The notes beneath the pieces were generated by a model. That model was not told the origin of the DNA. It ran no database searches and was given only the letters and a program-made list of their open reading frames with translations. Below are positions 1 to 7,827 of a DNA stretch of 36,074 nucleotides, piece after piece. Within the stretch, counting starts at the first letter, position 1. Each line of letters begins with the position of its first letter. The translations under genes were made by a program, and so were the position numbers. Source of the DNA: an uncultured Ilumatobacter sp. (GTDB lineage Bacteria; Actinomycetota; Acidimicrobiia; Acidimicrobiales; Ilumatobacteraceae); assembly GCA_938049325.1 (NCBI GenBank), contig CALICC010000059.1, forward strand, positions 1-36,074, in the 5' to 3' direction.

Positions 1-15
1 GTGGTGTAGTAATTT

Positions 16-1173
16 ATGTCGGGCGAAGGGCTCACCGGCGCCGCGTACGGCCAGGGTGTGATCCTCCTCGATGGCTCCGACAGCCGGTTCCGATGGGAGG
101 TGGTCGACGGCGCACGCGACCCGGGCCTCGTGCCATTCGATGCCATGCCGCGCGTCGAGACCACCGACTACGTCTTCAACGCGAACGACAGCTTCTGGGT
201 TCCGAGTGCCGAGACCACGATTTCCGGCGACTACTCGATCCTGCACGGTGAACAGAACGTCGCGCAGTCGATGCGGACCCGTCAGAATGCCGAGGTCCTC
301 GCTGCCGCGAACACGCTCGGTCTCGCCGGCCCTGACGGCAACTTCAGCGCCGCTGAAGTCCAGCAGGCCGCGTTCGACAACACCGCCCAAACCGCGACGC
401 TGCTGCTCGAACCGACGGTTGCCGCGTGTCGCTCCACGCCGATCATCGAAGTCGTCGAAACCATCGGAGAGGATGGCGTGGTCGACCTGCCAGCGGCGGC
501 CGTCGACCTCACCGCCGCGTGTGATGTGCTCGCGGCATGGGATGCGCGCTTCGACCTCGACAGCTCGGGCGCCCTGCTCTGGCGCGAAGTGATGGCCCGC
601 TTCGGCGGCTCCGACTTCGACGACGCCGGCCGCCTGTTCGGCACCCAATTCGCCGCCGACGCTCCCGTGACTTCTCCAGCCGGATTCACGGCCGATCCGA
701 CCGCGATCCTGCAAGCTCTCGCACGCGGCGTGCAGACGCTGGAGAAGGCCGGATTCGACGTTGACTCGACGTTGGGTACGGCACAATTCACTGAACGTTC
801 CGGCGACCGCATTCCGATCCACGGCGGCACCGGCCGCGATGGTACGACCAACATCGTCACATGGTCAGGCCGAGGCTCGTCGAGTGAACCAGCTCCGACC
901 CGAGGCGATCCCGTGGCTCAGGACGGCGCACTGCGCGGCAACGGCCACCCGATCAACTACGGCACGAGCTTCGCGATGATCGTCGACTACTCGAACGGTG
1001 CTCCCGAAGCGTCGGCGTTGCTCACGTACGGCCAAACCGGCCTGCGTGACCTCGACATCTTCTCGGCGCAGACTCAGCGCTTCAGCGACAAGAACTGGCG
1101 CACGGTCTTGTTCACCGAACAAGACATCCTCGACGACCCGGCCATGACCGAAGTCGTCGTCCGCCAACCCTGA
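16..1173 (+). CDS. Penicillin-acylase-family protein, C-terminal part only
   Basis: The 385 residues resemble the C-terminal part of the beta chain of the penicillin amidase / AHL acylase / aculeacin acylase family (Ntn hydrolases that cleave amide-linked acyl chains, usually periplasmic or secreted). The family-like stretches are NANDSFW (about residues 54-60), the following SILHGEQNVAQSMRTRQN block and the C-terminal NYGTSFAMIVDY and FSDKNW region. Full members are about 700-900 residues with a signal peptide, an alpha chain and a catalytic Ser at the start of the beta chain; none of these is present. Bases 7-12 are two consecutive in-frame stops (TAG TAA) just before the first ATG, so the ORF does not continue off the left edge in this frame. 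It is either a broken gene, an artefact at a contig end, or a frameshift. The stop codon lies inside a copy of the 35-bp dispersed repeat. Family call good; intact function unlikely. Confidence 0.7.
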   Translation: MSGEGLTGAAYGQGVILLDGSDSRFRWEVVDGARDPGLVPFDAMPRVETTDYVFNANDSFWVPSAETTISGDYSILHGEQNVAQSMRTRQNAEVLAAANTLGLAGPDGNFSAAEVQQAAFDNTAQTATLLLEPTVAACRSTPIIEVVETIGEDGVVDLPAAAVDLTAACDVLAAWDARFDLDSSGALLWREVMARFGGSDFDDAGRLFGTQFAADAPVTSPAGFTADPTAILQALARGVQTLEKAGFDVDSTLGTAQFTERSGDRIPIHGGTGRDGTTNIVTWSGRGSSSEPAPTRGDPVAQDGALRGNGHPINYGTSFAMIVDYSNGAPEASALLTYGQTGLRDLDIFSAQTQRFSDKNWRTVLFTEQDILDDPAMTEVVVRQP

Positions 1174-1208
1174 GTAGCGCGGGTGCCGGAACCAAAAGGA
1201 CCCAGGGC
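1168..1208. repeat. Dispersed 35-bp repeat, copy 1, in a hairpin
   Basis: Bases 1174-1208 are identical over 35 nt to 18463-18497. With the preceding CCCTGAGT (1168-1175) the closing ACCCAGGG (1200-1207) pairs at 7 of 8 positions. It sits between two convergent genes (stops at 1173 and 1229), so it could act as a bidirectional terminator, although there is no T-tract. Confidence 0.8.
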
Positions 1209-1228
1209 GGTCGATTCGTTCTGACGGG

Positions 1229-3586
1229 CTATTCGAACCAGCCGAAGACGTCGACCGACAGATGCGTCGCGGCTTCGGAGAAGTACGACACGGTGCCGCC
1301 CGTACCGGTGGGGACGATGCCGAGTGCGCCTCGGGTCTGATTGGCGCCCGCAGCGTTGACGCTCGACACCATCGGCACGATGCCGCCCGGGAAGCCAGTG
1401 ACGAAGCCGCGGTCGCCCGTACGGATCATGGTGAGGTTCTGAGCAACCGCCGATGCCGACGCCGGGACGCTGATCGGATCAAGCGTGCGGACGTCGCCAG
1501 CGCTGAACGCATCGAACCCGAGGTTCAGACGCGTGTCGACCTCGCGAGCCGGAGCCACGAGGTGGAACAGACCGGCCGTGCCCTGTGCTGCTGAACTGCT
1601 GGTCATGTAACCGGCGACGTCGACGGTCACGTCGCGCACGCGCTCGAGATACAGATCGACCGAACCGTTCGCAACCGATGTGACGACGAGGTTCGCCCGC
1701 ACATCGGTGCCAGGGTTGACGTTGAGGTTCGAAGCGTCCGGTCGCGTTGCACCATTCGGGGTCACCGTGACGAAGCCTGCGCCCGGTCCGGCCGACTGGA
1801 TGCCGGTCACGATCAGCACGACCGCTTCGAGATCTGCGGGCATGTCAAACAGCGGCCCGTCGAGCGTCGCTGTGACCACGTCGCCCGCACCGTCAGTGAC
1901 ACGTTGGAAGTCGTTCAAGTCGCCAGGAGCCGAGCGCGTGTCGACCAATCGGAACGGATCAACGGTTTCGAGGCGACCACGACGCACCGGGTCGGGTGCA
2001 CCGAAGTAGAACCCGGCGACGTCGACGATGATGTCGGTGGTCGCCAAAGCGAAGAGGAGCACGTTGCCGTCGGCATCGACCGGCACGATCGACGCATTGG
2101 CAACCACATCACCGACGTCGGCATTGGCCGTTGCCGTGGCGGGTCGTTGCGTGCGCGGCTGCCACGCCGTGACGAACGCTCCCGCCGCCTGCGGCCGAGC
2201 GAGCGTGATGTTGACGAGCGCCGCTTCGGCGCCCGCCGGTGCCTCGAGATCGACCAGACGCGTGGTGCCGCCACGCAGCGGTGCACTCGGCGTGAGATCG
2301 CGAGTGTCGAATCGCCGCTCGATCGAAGGCAACGGTTCGTAGCGCAGCGGACCCGAGTCGGCGGCGCCCGCCGGCGTGTTGTGCGTGACCTTGTGTACTT
2401 GCCCGTTTTGCTGGACGTACCAGAGTTCGGGTCCGTTCGGTCCCGTCACGAACGTCATGTCGGTCGGCGCGGAGGCGGTCAAGAAGACCTCGGCGTCGGC
2501 CAGGTTGGACTCACCGCGGAACACCCACGTGGTCCCCGTCGCTCCGTCCGACACGAGGTAGCCGCCGTCGTATTGAGCTGGCCAGAACCCGTTGGGGATG
2601 AACGCGCCACCGGTGACGAAACCACCGGATGCCCGGCCGTAGTCGGAGATCGGGTCGACGAGACCTCCCGTGGGACCGGGGCATGGCACGGTCTGACCTT
2701 GCGGGCAACGGCCTTCGCGGATCGGCCAGCCGTAGTTCGCTCCGATCTGGCCTTCGTTGACTTCTTCGAGCGTGTTCTGACCGACGTCGTTGATGAAGAA
2801 TCGGGTCGCACTCGTGTTGGGGTCGAACGCGAAGCGGTACGGGTTGCGCAATCCGTACGAGAAGATCTCGCGACACGTCGTGGTCGGTGTGGACGCGTTG
2901 TTGCCGCGCAGACGGCAGTCGGCGGTTCCCGGTCCACTGAACGGATTGCCCGGTGCGGCGAGACCACTCGATGGGCTCACACGCAGGATCTTGCCGTTCA
3001 GCAACGACAGGTCTTGGCCTGCATCGTTGCTTCCGCCGGATCCCGAGTTGCCACGCGGGTCACGCCCGGCGTCGCCCGTCGCGATGTACAGGAAGCCGTC
3101 GTTGCCGATCTCGATGTCACCACCATTGTGGTTGGTGTTGATCGCAGAGATCAGGTCGACGAGCACTCGCTCCGAACCGAGCACGAGACCTGACTCGTTC
3201 ATCACGAAACGGCTCACCCGGTTGTGGCAACCACCCGGCGCCGTGGACGTGATGGTGCGATAGATGTACACGAAGCCGTTCGTGACGAACGCCGGATCGG
3301 CTGTGAACCCGAGGAGGCCCCGTTCGCCACCCCGGCACACGTCCAGGTTGGCCATCGTCGTGACGTCGGATGACCCGTCGCGATCATCGATTCTCAGCAG
3401 CCGACCGTTCTGCTCGAGCACCACGACACGTCCGTCAGGCAGTGCCTCGACGGTGGTCAGCGTGCCCACGTTGGTCACCACGGTGTCAGAGAACCCCGCC
3501 GGTGCGGCCGTTGCGACCGAAGGCCCAGCGCCGACGGTGACGACAGCCGAAGCAGCAACGGCAAGAGCAGAGATCAGAGCGCGCAT
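1229..3586 (-). CDS. Secreted PQQ-dependent sugar dehydrogenase-like beta-propeller with three C-terminal surface repeats
   Basis: This is a glucose/sorbosone dehydrogenase (GSDH) family protein, which would oxidise sugars outside the membrane with PQQ. A signal peptide starts MRALISALAVAASAVV and probably ends near ATAAP. The propeller (about residues 35-405) carries the family motifs NHNGGDIEIG, FLYIATGDAG, SYGLRNPYRFAFDP, INDVGQNTLEEVNEG and NYGWPIREG. The rest, about 380 residues, is three modules that each begin FDTR/VDTR and end VDVAG(F/Y) or VDVFGWF, a repeat typical of surface proteins in marine actinobacteria. I chose the ATG at 3586: the signal peptide fits it and TACGGT lies 8 nt upstream as a leaderless -10. 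An upstream GTG at 3628 is possible but adds 14 residues that do not look like a leader. It is divergent from the GSII gene. Substrate not deducible. Confidence 0.85.
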   Translation of the reverse strand: MRALISALAVAASAVVTVGAGPSVATAAPAGFSDTVVTNVGTLTTVEALPDGRVVVLEQNGRLLRIDDRDGSSDVTTMANLDVCRGGERGLLGFTADPAFVTNGFVYIYRTITSTAPGGCHNRVSRFVMNESGLVLGSERVLVDLISAINTNHNGGDIEIGNDGFLYIATGDAGRDPRGNSGSGGSNDAGQDLSLLNGKILRVSPSSGLAAPGNPFSGPGTADCRLRGNNASTPTTTCREIFSYGLRNPYRFAFDPNTSATRFFINDVGQNTLEEVNEGQIGANYGWPIREGRCPQGQTVPCPGPTGGLVDPISDYGRASGGFVTGGAFIPNGFWPAQYDGGYLVSDGATGTTWVFRGESNLADAEVFLTASAPTDMTFVTGPNGPELWYVQQNGQVHKVTHNTPAGAADSGPLRYEPLPSIERRFDTRDLTPSAPLRGGTTRLVDLEAPAGAEAALVNITLARPQAAGAFVTAWQPRTQRPATATANADVGDVVANASIVPVDADGNVLLFALATTDIIVDVAGFYFGAPDPVRRGRLETVDPFRLVDTRSAPGDLNDFQRVTDGAGDVVTATLDGPLFDMPADLEAVVLIVTGIQSAGPGAGFVTVTPNGATRPDASNLNVNPGTDVRANLVVTSVANGSVDLYLERVRDVTVDVAGYMTSSSAAQGTAGLFHLVAPAREVDTRLNLGFDAFSAGDVRTLDPISVPASASAVAQNLTMIRTGDRGFVTGFPGGIVPMVSSVNAAGANQTRGALGIVPTGTGGTVSYFSEAATHLSVDVFGWFE

Positions 3587-3594
3587 GGCCGAAT

Positions 3595-3600
3595 ACCGTA
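3595..3600 (-). promoter_or_regulatory. Leaderless -10 box (TACGGT) of the PQQ dehydrogenase gene
   Basis: TACGGT on the minus strand ends 8 nt before the ATG at 3586, fitting TAnnnT, with no ribosome-binding site in between. It also supports this start over the upstream GTG. Inferred from position and pattern only. Confidence 0.5.
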
Positions 3601-3652
3601 CCTTTGCGCTGCACCCCGTCACCTTCACGTGCTGCGACCCACCCTCAGCCCG

Positions 3653-3690
3653 TTCACGCGGCGTTCACAATCGGGCAACAGGTCCGCAAC
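3653..3690 (+). promoter_or_regulatory. Candidate GlnR operator, four half-sites at 11-bp spacing
   Basis: Seen directly: TTCAC (3653-3657), TTCAC (3664-3668), GCAAC (3675-3679) and GCAAC (3686-3690), each separated by exactly 6 nt. Known GlnR boxes in actinobacteria are 5-nt half-sites ending in AC (GTnAC / GAAAC) with 6-nt spacers, so the geometry fits and the bases fit partly. It lies 96-133 nt upstream of the GSII start, and a GlnR-like gene is encoded in the same cluster. It could also affect the divergent dehydrogenase gene. Confidence 0.5.
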
Positions 3691-3785
3691 TGGGCCGTGG
3701 CACCCTTTCGGCTCCAACCGGCTCGCCGATAGCGTCGGCGCTGCCCCTATTCCCCGAACACCAACGAGAAGACCGAGGACACACC

Positions 3786-4793
3786 GTGGCTATCAAGGCT
3801 GAGTACATCTGGATCGACGGAGCGGAGCCGTCACCACAGCTCCGTTCGAAGACAAAGATCCTCGACGAGCCCACCGACGACTACCCGGTCTGGGGCTTCG
3901 ACGGATCGTCGACCAACCAGGCAACCGGCGACAAGAGCGACTGCGTGCTCAAGCCGGTCCGGGCCTTCCCCGACCCGATCCGCGGTGGCGACAACGTGCT
4001 CGTCATGTGCGAGGTCATGCTCGTCGACGGCAAGGCGCACCCGACCAACACCCGCGCCGCTGCTGCTCGCACGGCGAAGAAGTACAAGAAGCACGAGTCG
4101 CTGTTCGGTATCGAGCAGGAATACACGATGCTTCGTCCGAACGGAAATCCTCTGGGCTTCCCCGACGACGGGTTCCCCGCACCGCAGGGTCCGTACTACT
4201 GCGGCGTCGGCGAGATCGCCATCACCGGCCGCCAGATCGCCGAAGACCACATGGATGCGTGCCTCGCAGCCGGTATCGGCATCTCCGGCATCAACGCCGA
4301 AGTCATGCCCGGCCAGTGGGAATTTCAAGTCGGTCCGCGCGGCCTGCTCGAAGTCTCCGACGAACTGTGGGTCGCCCGCTGGCTGCTCCACCGCATCGCC
4401 GAGGACTACGGCGTCGTGATCAGCATCGACGCCAAGCCGGTCAAGGGTGACTGGAACGGCGCGGGTGCACACACCAACTTCTCCACCAAGGAGATGCGCG
4501 AAGACGGCGGCATGAAGCACATCGAGGCTGGCTGCAAGGCACTCGGCAAGAAGGCTGCGCTCCACATCGCCAACTACGGCGACGGCGTCGAGGACCGCCT
4601 CACCGGCGCTCACGAAACCCAGCGCTACGACCAGTTCAGCTACGGCGTGTCGGACCGCGGCGCATCGATCCGCATCCCGTGGCAGTGCTCGGTCGACGGA
4701 AAGGGCTACCTCGAAGATCGTCGTCCGAACGGCAACATGGACCCGTACATCGTTGCTCGCCTCATGACCGACACGATCTGTTCAGCAATGTGA
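3786..4793 (+). CDS. glnII: Glutamine synthetase type II (GSII)
   Basis: Condenses glutamate and ammonia to glutamine with ATP in the cytoplasm. The 335-residue length and sequence are those of GSII, the eukaryote-like form found in Streptomyces, Frankia and rhizobia. Visible motifs: WGFDGSSTNQA near residue 36, LFGIEQEYTM (about 105), AEVMPGQWEFQVGP (about 175), GAGAHTNFST (about 225) and RGASIRIPWQC (about 300). The start is GTG at 3786, preceded by a GAGGA ribosome-binding site; the reading frame stays open far upstream, but the protein family begins at this point (VAIKAEYIWID). GSII is not adenylylated, so control is probably at transcription, consistent with the four-half-site candidate operator upstream. 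A hairpin and a strong terminator follow. First gene of a GSII-GSI-GlnR block. Confidence 0.95.
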   Translation: MAIKAEYIWIDGAEPSPQLRSKTKILDEPTDDYPVWGFDGSSTNQATGDKSDCVLKPVRAFPDPIRGGDNVLVMCEVMLVDGKAHPTNTRAAAARTAKKYKKHESLFGIEQEYTMLRPNGNPLGFPDDGFPAPQGPYYCGVGEIAITGRQIAEDHMDACLAAGIGISGINAEVMPGQWEFQVGPRGLLEVSDELWVARWLLHRIAEDYGVVISIDAKPVKGDWNGAGAHTNFSTKEMREDGGMKHIEAGCKALGKKAALHIANYGDGVEDRLTGAHETQRYDQFSYGVSDRGASIRIPWQCSVDGKGYLEDRRPNGNMDPYIVARLMTDTICSAM

Positions 4794-4801
4794 CCAGTCG
4801 G

Positions 4802-4829
4802 GTCGGGTTGCTGAGCAATCTGACCCGAC
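4802..4829 (+). other. Hairpin after the GSII gene
   Basis: GTCGGGT (4802-4808) pairs with ACCCGAC (4823-4829), and an inner TTGC/GCAA can pair as well. It begins 9 nt after the GSII stop and may protect the mRNA 3' end or be part of a longer regulatory leader of the GSI gene. Confidence 0.5.
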
Positions 4830-4849
4830 GCTCGGTTGATTCCTGAGAT

Positions 4850-4863
4850 CAGCAACGTTGCTG
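4850..4863 (+). other. Perfect 14-nt palindrome overlapping the terminator
   Basis: CAGCAACGTTGCTG. Its last three bases are the first three of the downstream terminator stem, so the two structures compete in RNA. It also contains GCAAC and its complement, the half-site seen upstream of GSII, so it could instead be a DNA operator. Confidence 0.4.
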
Positions 4864-4906
4864 GCGGGGTGGAGAGGTGACTCTCCGCTCCGCCAGTTCC
4901 CTTTTT
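4861..4906 (+). terminator. Intrinsic terminator between GSII and GSI genes
   Basis: The arms 4861-4876 and 4881-4896 form a 16-position stem with only two G-T wobbles, closed by a GTGA loop, followed by TTCCCTTTTT. It ends about 25 nt before the GSI start codon, leaving little room for a separate GSI promoter. It is therefore either a plain terminator with the GSI promoter inside or upstream of the stem, or an attenuator. Confidence 0.85.
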
Positions 4907-4931
4907 CACCCCCAGATGGGAGACTTGAACC

Positions 4932-6272
4932 GTGAGTATTGAGCAGCAAAGGGCCTACGTCCTCCGGTCGGTCGAAGAACGCGGCGTACGGCTGATTCGG
5001 CTGTGGTTCACCGACGTGCTCGGCAACCTCAAGAGCATGGCGATTTCGCCTCCCGAGCTCGACAACGCGCTGAGCGACGGCATGACCTTCGACGGTTCAT
5101 CGATCGACGGGTTCAGCCGAGTCCAAGAATCCGATGTCCTCGCGATTCCCGACCCCGACACGTACGAGTTGCTGCCCTGGGGAGACCCGGCAGCACCAGA
5201 GGCGCGCATCTTCTGCGACGTGCACCACCTCGATGGCACACCGTTCGAGGGTGATCCTCGCCAGATTCTGCGCCGTCACGTTCAGGCCGCCCACGAGGCC
5301 GGTCTGACGTTCTACGTCGCACCCGATATCGAGTTCTTCTACTTCGAGCCGCCCATCGACGGCCAAGAGCCCGTGCCGATCGACCAGGGCGGCTTCTTCG
5401 ACCTCACCACGAACGACGTCACCGGCGACCTACGCAAGAACACCATCCGGACGCTCGAAACCATGGGCATCCCCGTCGAGTACAGCTTCCACGAAGACGC
5501 ACCGGGTCAGCAGGAAATCGACTTGCGCCATACCGATGCACTCACCATGGCTGATTCGGTCATGACCTTCCGGCTGGCGGTGCGCGAGCTCGCTGCACGC
5601 AACGGTGTTCACGCCACGTTCATGCCCAAGCCGGTCGAAGGCCTCCAAGGTTCCGGAATGCACCTCCACATGTCACTGTTCAACGGCGACGACAACGCCT
5701 TCTACGACGAGAGTGACGGCTACGACCTCAGCGACACCGCAAAGGCGTTCATGGCGGGCCTGCTGCGTCACGCTCACGAGATCACGGCAGTCACGAACCA
5801 AACGGTCAACAGCTACAAGCGCCTCGTGCCGAACTTCGAAGCGCCGGTGCACATCAGCTGGGCACGCAACAATCGCAGCGGACTCATCCGAGTTCCGATC
5901 GCCAAGGCCAGCAACCCGCTTGCCACCCGCATCGAGTACCGGTCACCCGACCCAGCGTGCAACCCGTACCTCGCCTTCAGTCTCATCCTGGCTGCGGGCA
6001 TGCGCGGCATCAACGAGGGGTATGAACTTCCGGAAGAGGCCGACGCCAACCTCTTCGAAATCGAAGACGACGTGCTCGAGAAACTCGGCATCAACCAGTT
6101 GCCCCATTCTCTGCACGAAGCACTCGAAACCATGGAGAAGTCGACCCTCGTCCGCGAGGCGCTCGGCGAACACGTCTTCGAATGGTTCCTGCGAAACAAG
6201 CAATCCGAATGGCGTGGCTACAAGACTCAGGTCACACCGTTCGAACGCGATCGGTACCTGAAGGCGCTCTGA
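4932..6272 (+). CDS. glnA: Glutamine synthetase type I (GSI, 446 aa)
   Basis: ATP-dependent glutamine synthesis; dodecameric type I enzyme in the cytoplasm. Motifs: FDGSSIDGF near residue 55, DIEFFYF (about 133), GSGMHLHMSLF (about 240), NSYKRLVPNFEAP (about 293) and RIEYRSPDPACNPYLAF (about 335). At 446 residues it matches the shorter GSI-alpha length (also that of mycobacterial GlnA2), and the region around INEGYELPEEA lacks the tyrosine-centred adenylylation motif of GSI-beta enzymes, so adenylylation seems unlikely. The start is GTG at 4932 with GGGAG 9 nt upstream. The GlnR-like gene starts 6 nt after its stop, so the two are surely co-transcribed. A specialised role (for example gamma-glutamylation of amines, as known for some actinobacterial GlnA paralogues) cannot be excluded. 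Confidence 0.93.
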   Translation: MSIEQQRAYVLRSVEERGVRLIRLWFTDVLGNLKSMAISPPELDNALSDGMTFDGSSIDGFSRVQESDVLAIPDPDTYELLPWGDPAAPEARIFCDVHHLDGTPFEGDPRQILRRHVQAAHEAGLTFYVAPDIEFFYFEPPIDGQEPVPIDQGGFFDLTTNDVTGDLRKNTIRTLETMGIPVEYSFHEDAPGQQEIDLRHTDALTMADSVMTFRLAVRELAARNGVHATFMPKPVEGLQGSGMHLHMSLFNGDDNAFYDESDGYDLSDTAKAFMAGLLRHAHEITAVTNQTVNSYKRLVPNFEAPVHISWARNNRSGLIRVPIAKASNPLATRIEYRSPDPACNPYLAFSLILAAGMRGINEGYELPEEADANLFEIEDDVLEKLGINQLPHSLHEALETMEKSTLVREALGEHVFEWFLRNKQSEWRGYKTQVTPFERDRYLKAL

Positions 6273-6278
6273 TCGACC

Positions 6279-6971
6279 ATGGCTGACTCCAACCGCATGC
6301 TCGCCGTCCTCACCCGGTCGATCTCGCCTGAGCTCGCACGCACGCTCGACCTCGCTGGCTACTCGTGGAAGGCGATCGGCTCGATGCTCGAAGCGAGCGA
6401 CGCCGAGTCGGACGACGGTTGGGCTGGCGTCATCATCGACGCTGACGACGACCTCGAGTCGGCGTGGAGCTTTCTGCGCACGCTCCGCAAGCAGTACGCC
6501 GACCCAACACCGACGTTGGTATTGGTGGGCGGATCGCAGCTCCCCGAGCTCGAACACCGTGACGACCTGTTCGACGACTTCTGCCTCGCCCCGTTCCATC
6601 CCGCCGAACTCGAAGCGCGCCTGCGACACCTGCTCCACGCCGAGGTGGAAGTGCAGTCAGCCGATCTCGTCGAGTACGGCGACCTGGCGCTGAACCTCGA
6701 GACCTACCAGGCGTCGATCGGCGGCAAGCCGCTCGACATGACCTACATGGAGTACGAACTCCTCAAGTTCCTCGCGCAGAACCCGGGCAAGGTGTTCACC
6801 CGCGAGATCCTGCTCAGTCGAGTGTGGGGTTATGAGTATTACGGAGGCGCCCGCACCGTCGACGTGCACGTGCGACGACTCCGAGCCAAGCTCGGCGAGC
6901 AGCACGCCGGACTCATCCAAACAGTGCGTTCGGTGGGCTACCGCTTCGGTCAGTCCCGCTGGGACAGCTGA
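6279..6971 (+). CDS. glnR: GlnR-like orphan OmpR-family nitrogen regulator
   Basis: A 230-residue protein with an atypical receiver domain (about 1-120) and an OmpR-type winged helix (about 128-225). The C-terminal part (EYELLKFLAQNPGKVF, SRVWGYEYYGGARTVDVHVR, RLRAKL, VRSVGYRF) closely follows actinobacterial GlnR. As in GlnR, the receiver keeps an aspartate after a hydrophobic strand (VIID, Asp54) but lacks the paired acidic residues at the N-terminus, and the usual lysine position is replaced (CLAPFHP). There is no neighbouring histidine kinase. GlnR homodimers activate nitrogen-assimilation genes without classic phosphorylation. Its position 6 nt behind the GSI gene implies autoregulation if it acts at the candidate operator near 3.66 kb. 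The alternative is another orphan OmpR regulator; context makes GlnR most likely. Confidence 0.85.
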   Translation: MADSNRMLAVLTRSISPELARTLDLAGYSWKAIGSMLEASDAESDDGWAGVIIDADDDLESAWSFLRTLRKQYADPTPTLVLVGGSQLPELEHRDDLFDDFCLAPFHPAELEARLRHLLHAEVEVQSADLVEYGDLALNLETYQASIGGKPLDMTYMEYELLKFLAQNPGKVFTREILLSRVWGYEYYGGARTVDVHVRRLRAKLGEQHAGLIQTVRSVGYRFGQSRWDS

Positions 6972-6982
6972 CCTCGTCGCCG

Positions 6983-7717
6983 TTACTGCAAGAAGTTCGC
7001 CACCGTCGTCGTGACGAGTGACGCGAAGATCACCGCGCCGTCATCACCCGGATGCACGCCGTCACGGCGCAGGACACCGTCAGCGGGCGCGACGTCGCTC
7101 CATCGCCCGACCGTGGCATTGCCACGAGCTCTGATCGCACGCTCGATGGCTTCGTTCACCTCAGCGGTGTCTTGGGGACGCGAGTCGAAGTACGTGTTGA
7201 TCCAGATCAACGGAGCGTTGTCGGGGATCGGATCGAGCACTTCGTTGACGGCCGCTTCCATCTGTTCGACGTCGTTGTACTGACTGATGTCGTTGGTGCC
7301 CAACGCAACGACCCACAGCTGCGTCTCAGGACGCTCAACCTCCTGCGCGATGAACGCCGCGATTTCCGAGCCACTCGTGTTGTCGCGCAGCGACACGGCG
7401 GTCCGCTTGTTGTTCTGCGCCACGATGGTGACGGTGTCGAATCCCAGCAGTTCGAATTGCTCCTCGAGCGCTTCGGTCGATCCCACCGTGATCGAGTCGC
7501 CGATCATCACGATCGATTCGACAGCATCGGGCTCGATCGCGCGAACATCGGCGCCGCCACTGATCTGACCAGGGTTCGACCCGAGCCCGATCGTCGGCAG
7601 GGGCGCCTGAACCTCTTCCGCGGAGCCCGGCTGGCCGGATGCCTGCGATGACGTCGATGAGCACGCGGCGAGGCTGAACAGGCCAAAACAGAACAGCAAG
7701 ATCGAACGTGAACGCAT
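6983..7717 (-). CDS. SGNH/GDSL-family hydrolase lipoprotein
   Basis: A predicted lipid-anchored extracytoplasmic esterase or acyl hydrolase. The signal peptide ends in a lipobox (SLAAC, Cys at about residue 19), followed by a Ser/Gly-rich linker. The SGNH blocks are visible: block I IGDSITVGS (catalytic Ser, about residue 74), a VALGTNDIS block with the Asn, and DGVHPGDDG with the Asp-His pair near residue 218. The length (244 aa) is usual for the family. Its stop is 11 nt from that of the GlnR-like gene (convergent). The substrate is unknown; a second SGNH protein is at 33.2-34.1 kb but is not lipidated. It is the last gene of a minus-strand run, 110 nt after the deaminase gene. Confidence 0.8.
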   Translation of the reverse strand: MRSRSILLFCFGLFSLAACSSTSSQASGQPGSAEEVQAPLPTIGLGSNPGQISGGADVRAIEPDAVESIVMIGDSITVGSTEALEEQFELLGFDTVTIVAQNNKRTAVSLRDNTSGSEIAAFIAQEVERPETQLWVVALGTNDISQYNDVEQMEAAVNEVLDPIPDNAPLIWINTYFDSRPQDTAEVNEAIERAIRARGNATVGRWSDVAPADGVLRRDGVHPGDDGAVIFASLVTTTVANFLQ

Positions 7718-7827
7718 CGCACCCAGTCTTGCCAGTTTTGGCGAATCGCGTGCGTCATCCCCTGCGGTTCCCCGTCACATGTCACGGTGGGCCTCGCCGG
7801 TCGGATTCGCACCCAGCCACCAACACC

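Noticed and set aside
1904..3193. 429-codon plus-strand frame
   Set aside because: Shadow of the PQQ dehydrogenase; no motif, no start signal.
3653..3690. Reading the repeated TTCAC/GCAAC as a PhoP (Pho box) site
   Set aside because: Pho boxes in actinobacteria are also 11-bp direct repeats (GTTCAC type), and the two TTCAC units are preceded by G, so a PhoP site cannot be fully excluded. I favour GlnR because of the adjacent glutamine synthetase and GlnR-like genes and because the last two units depart from GTTCAC.
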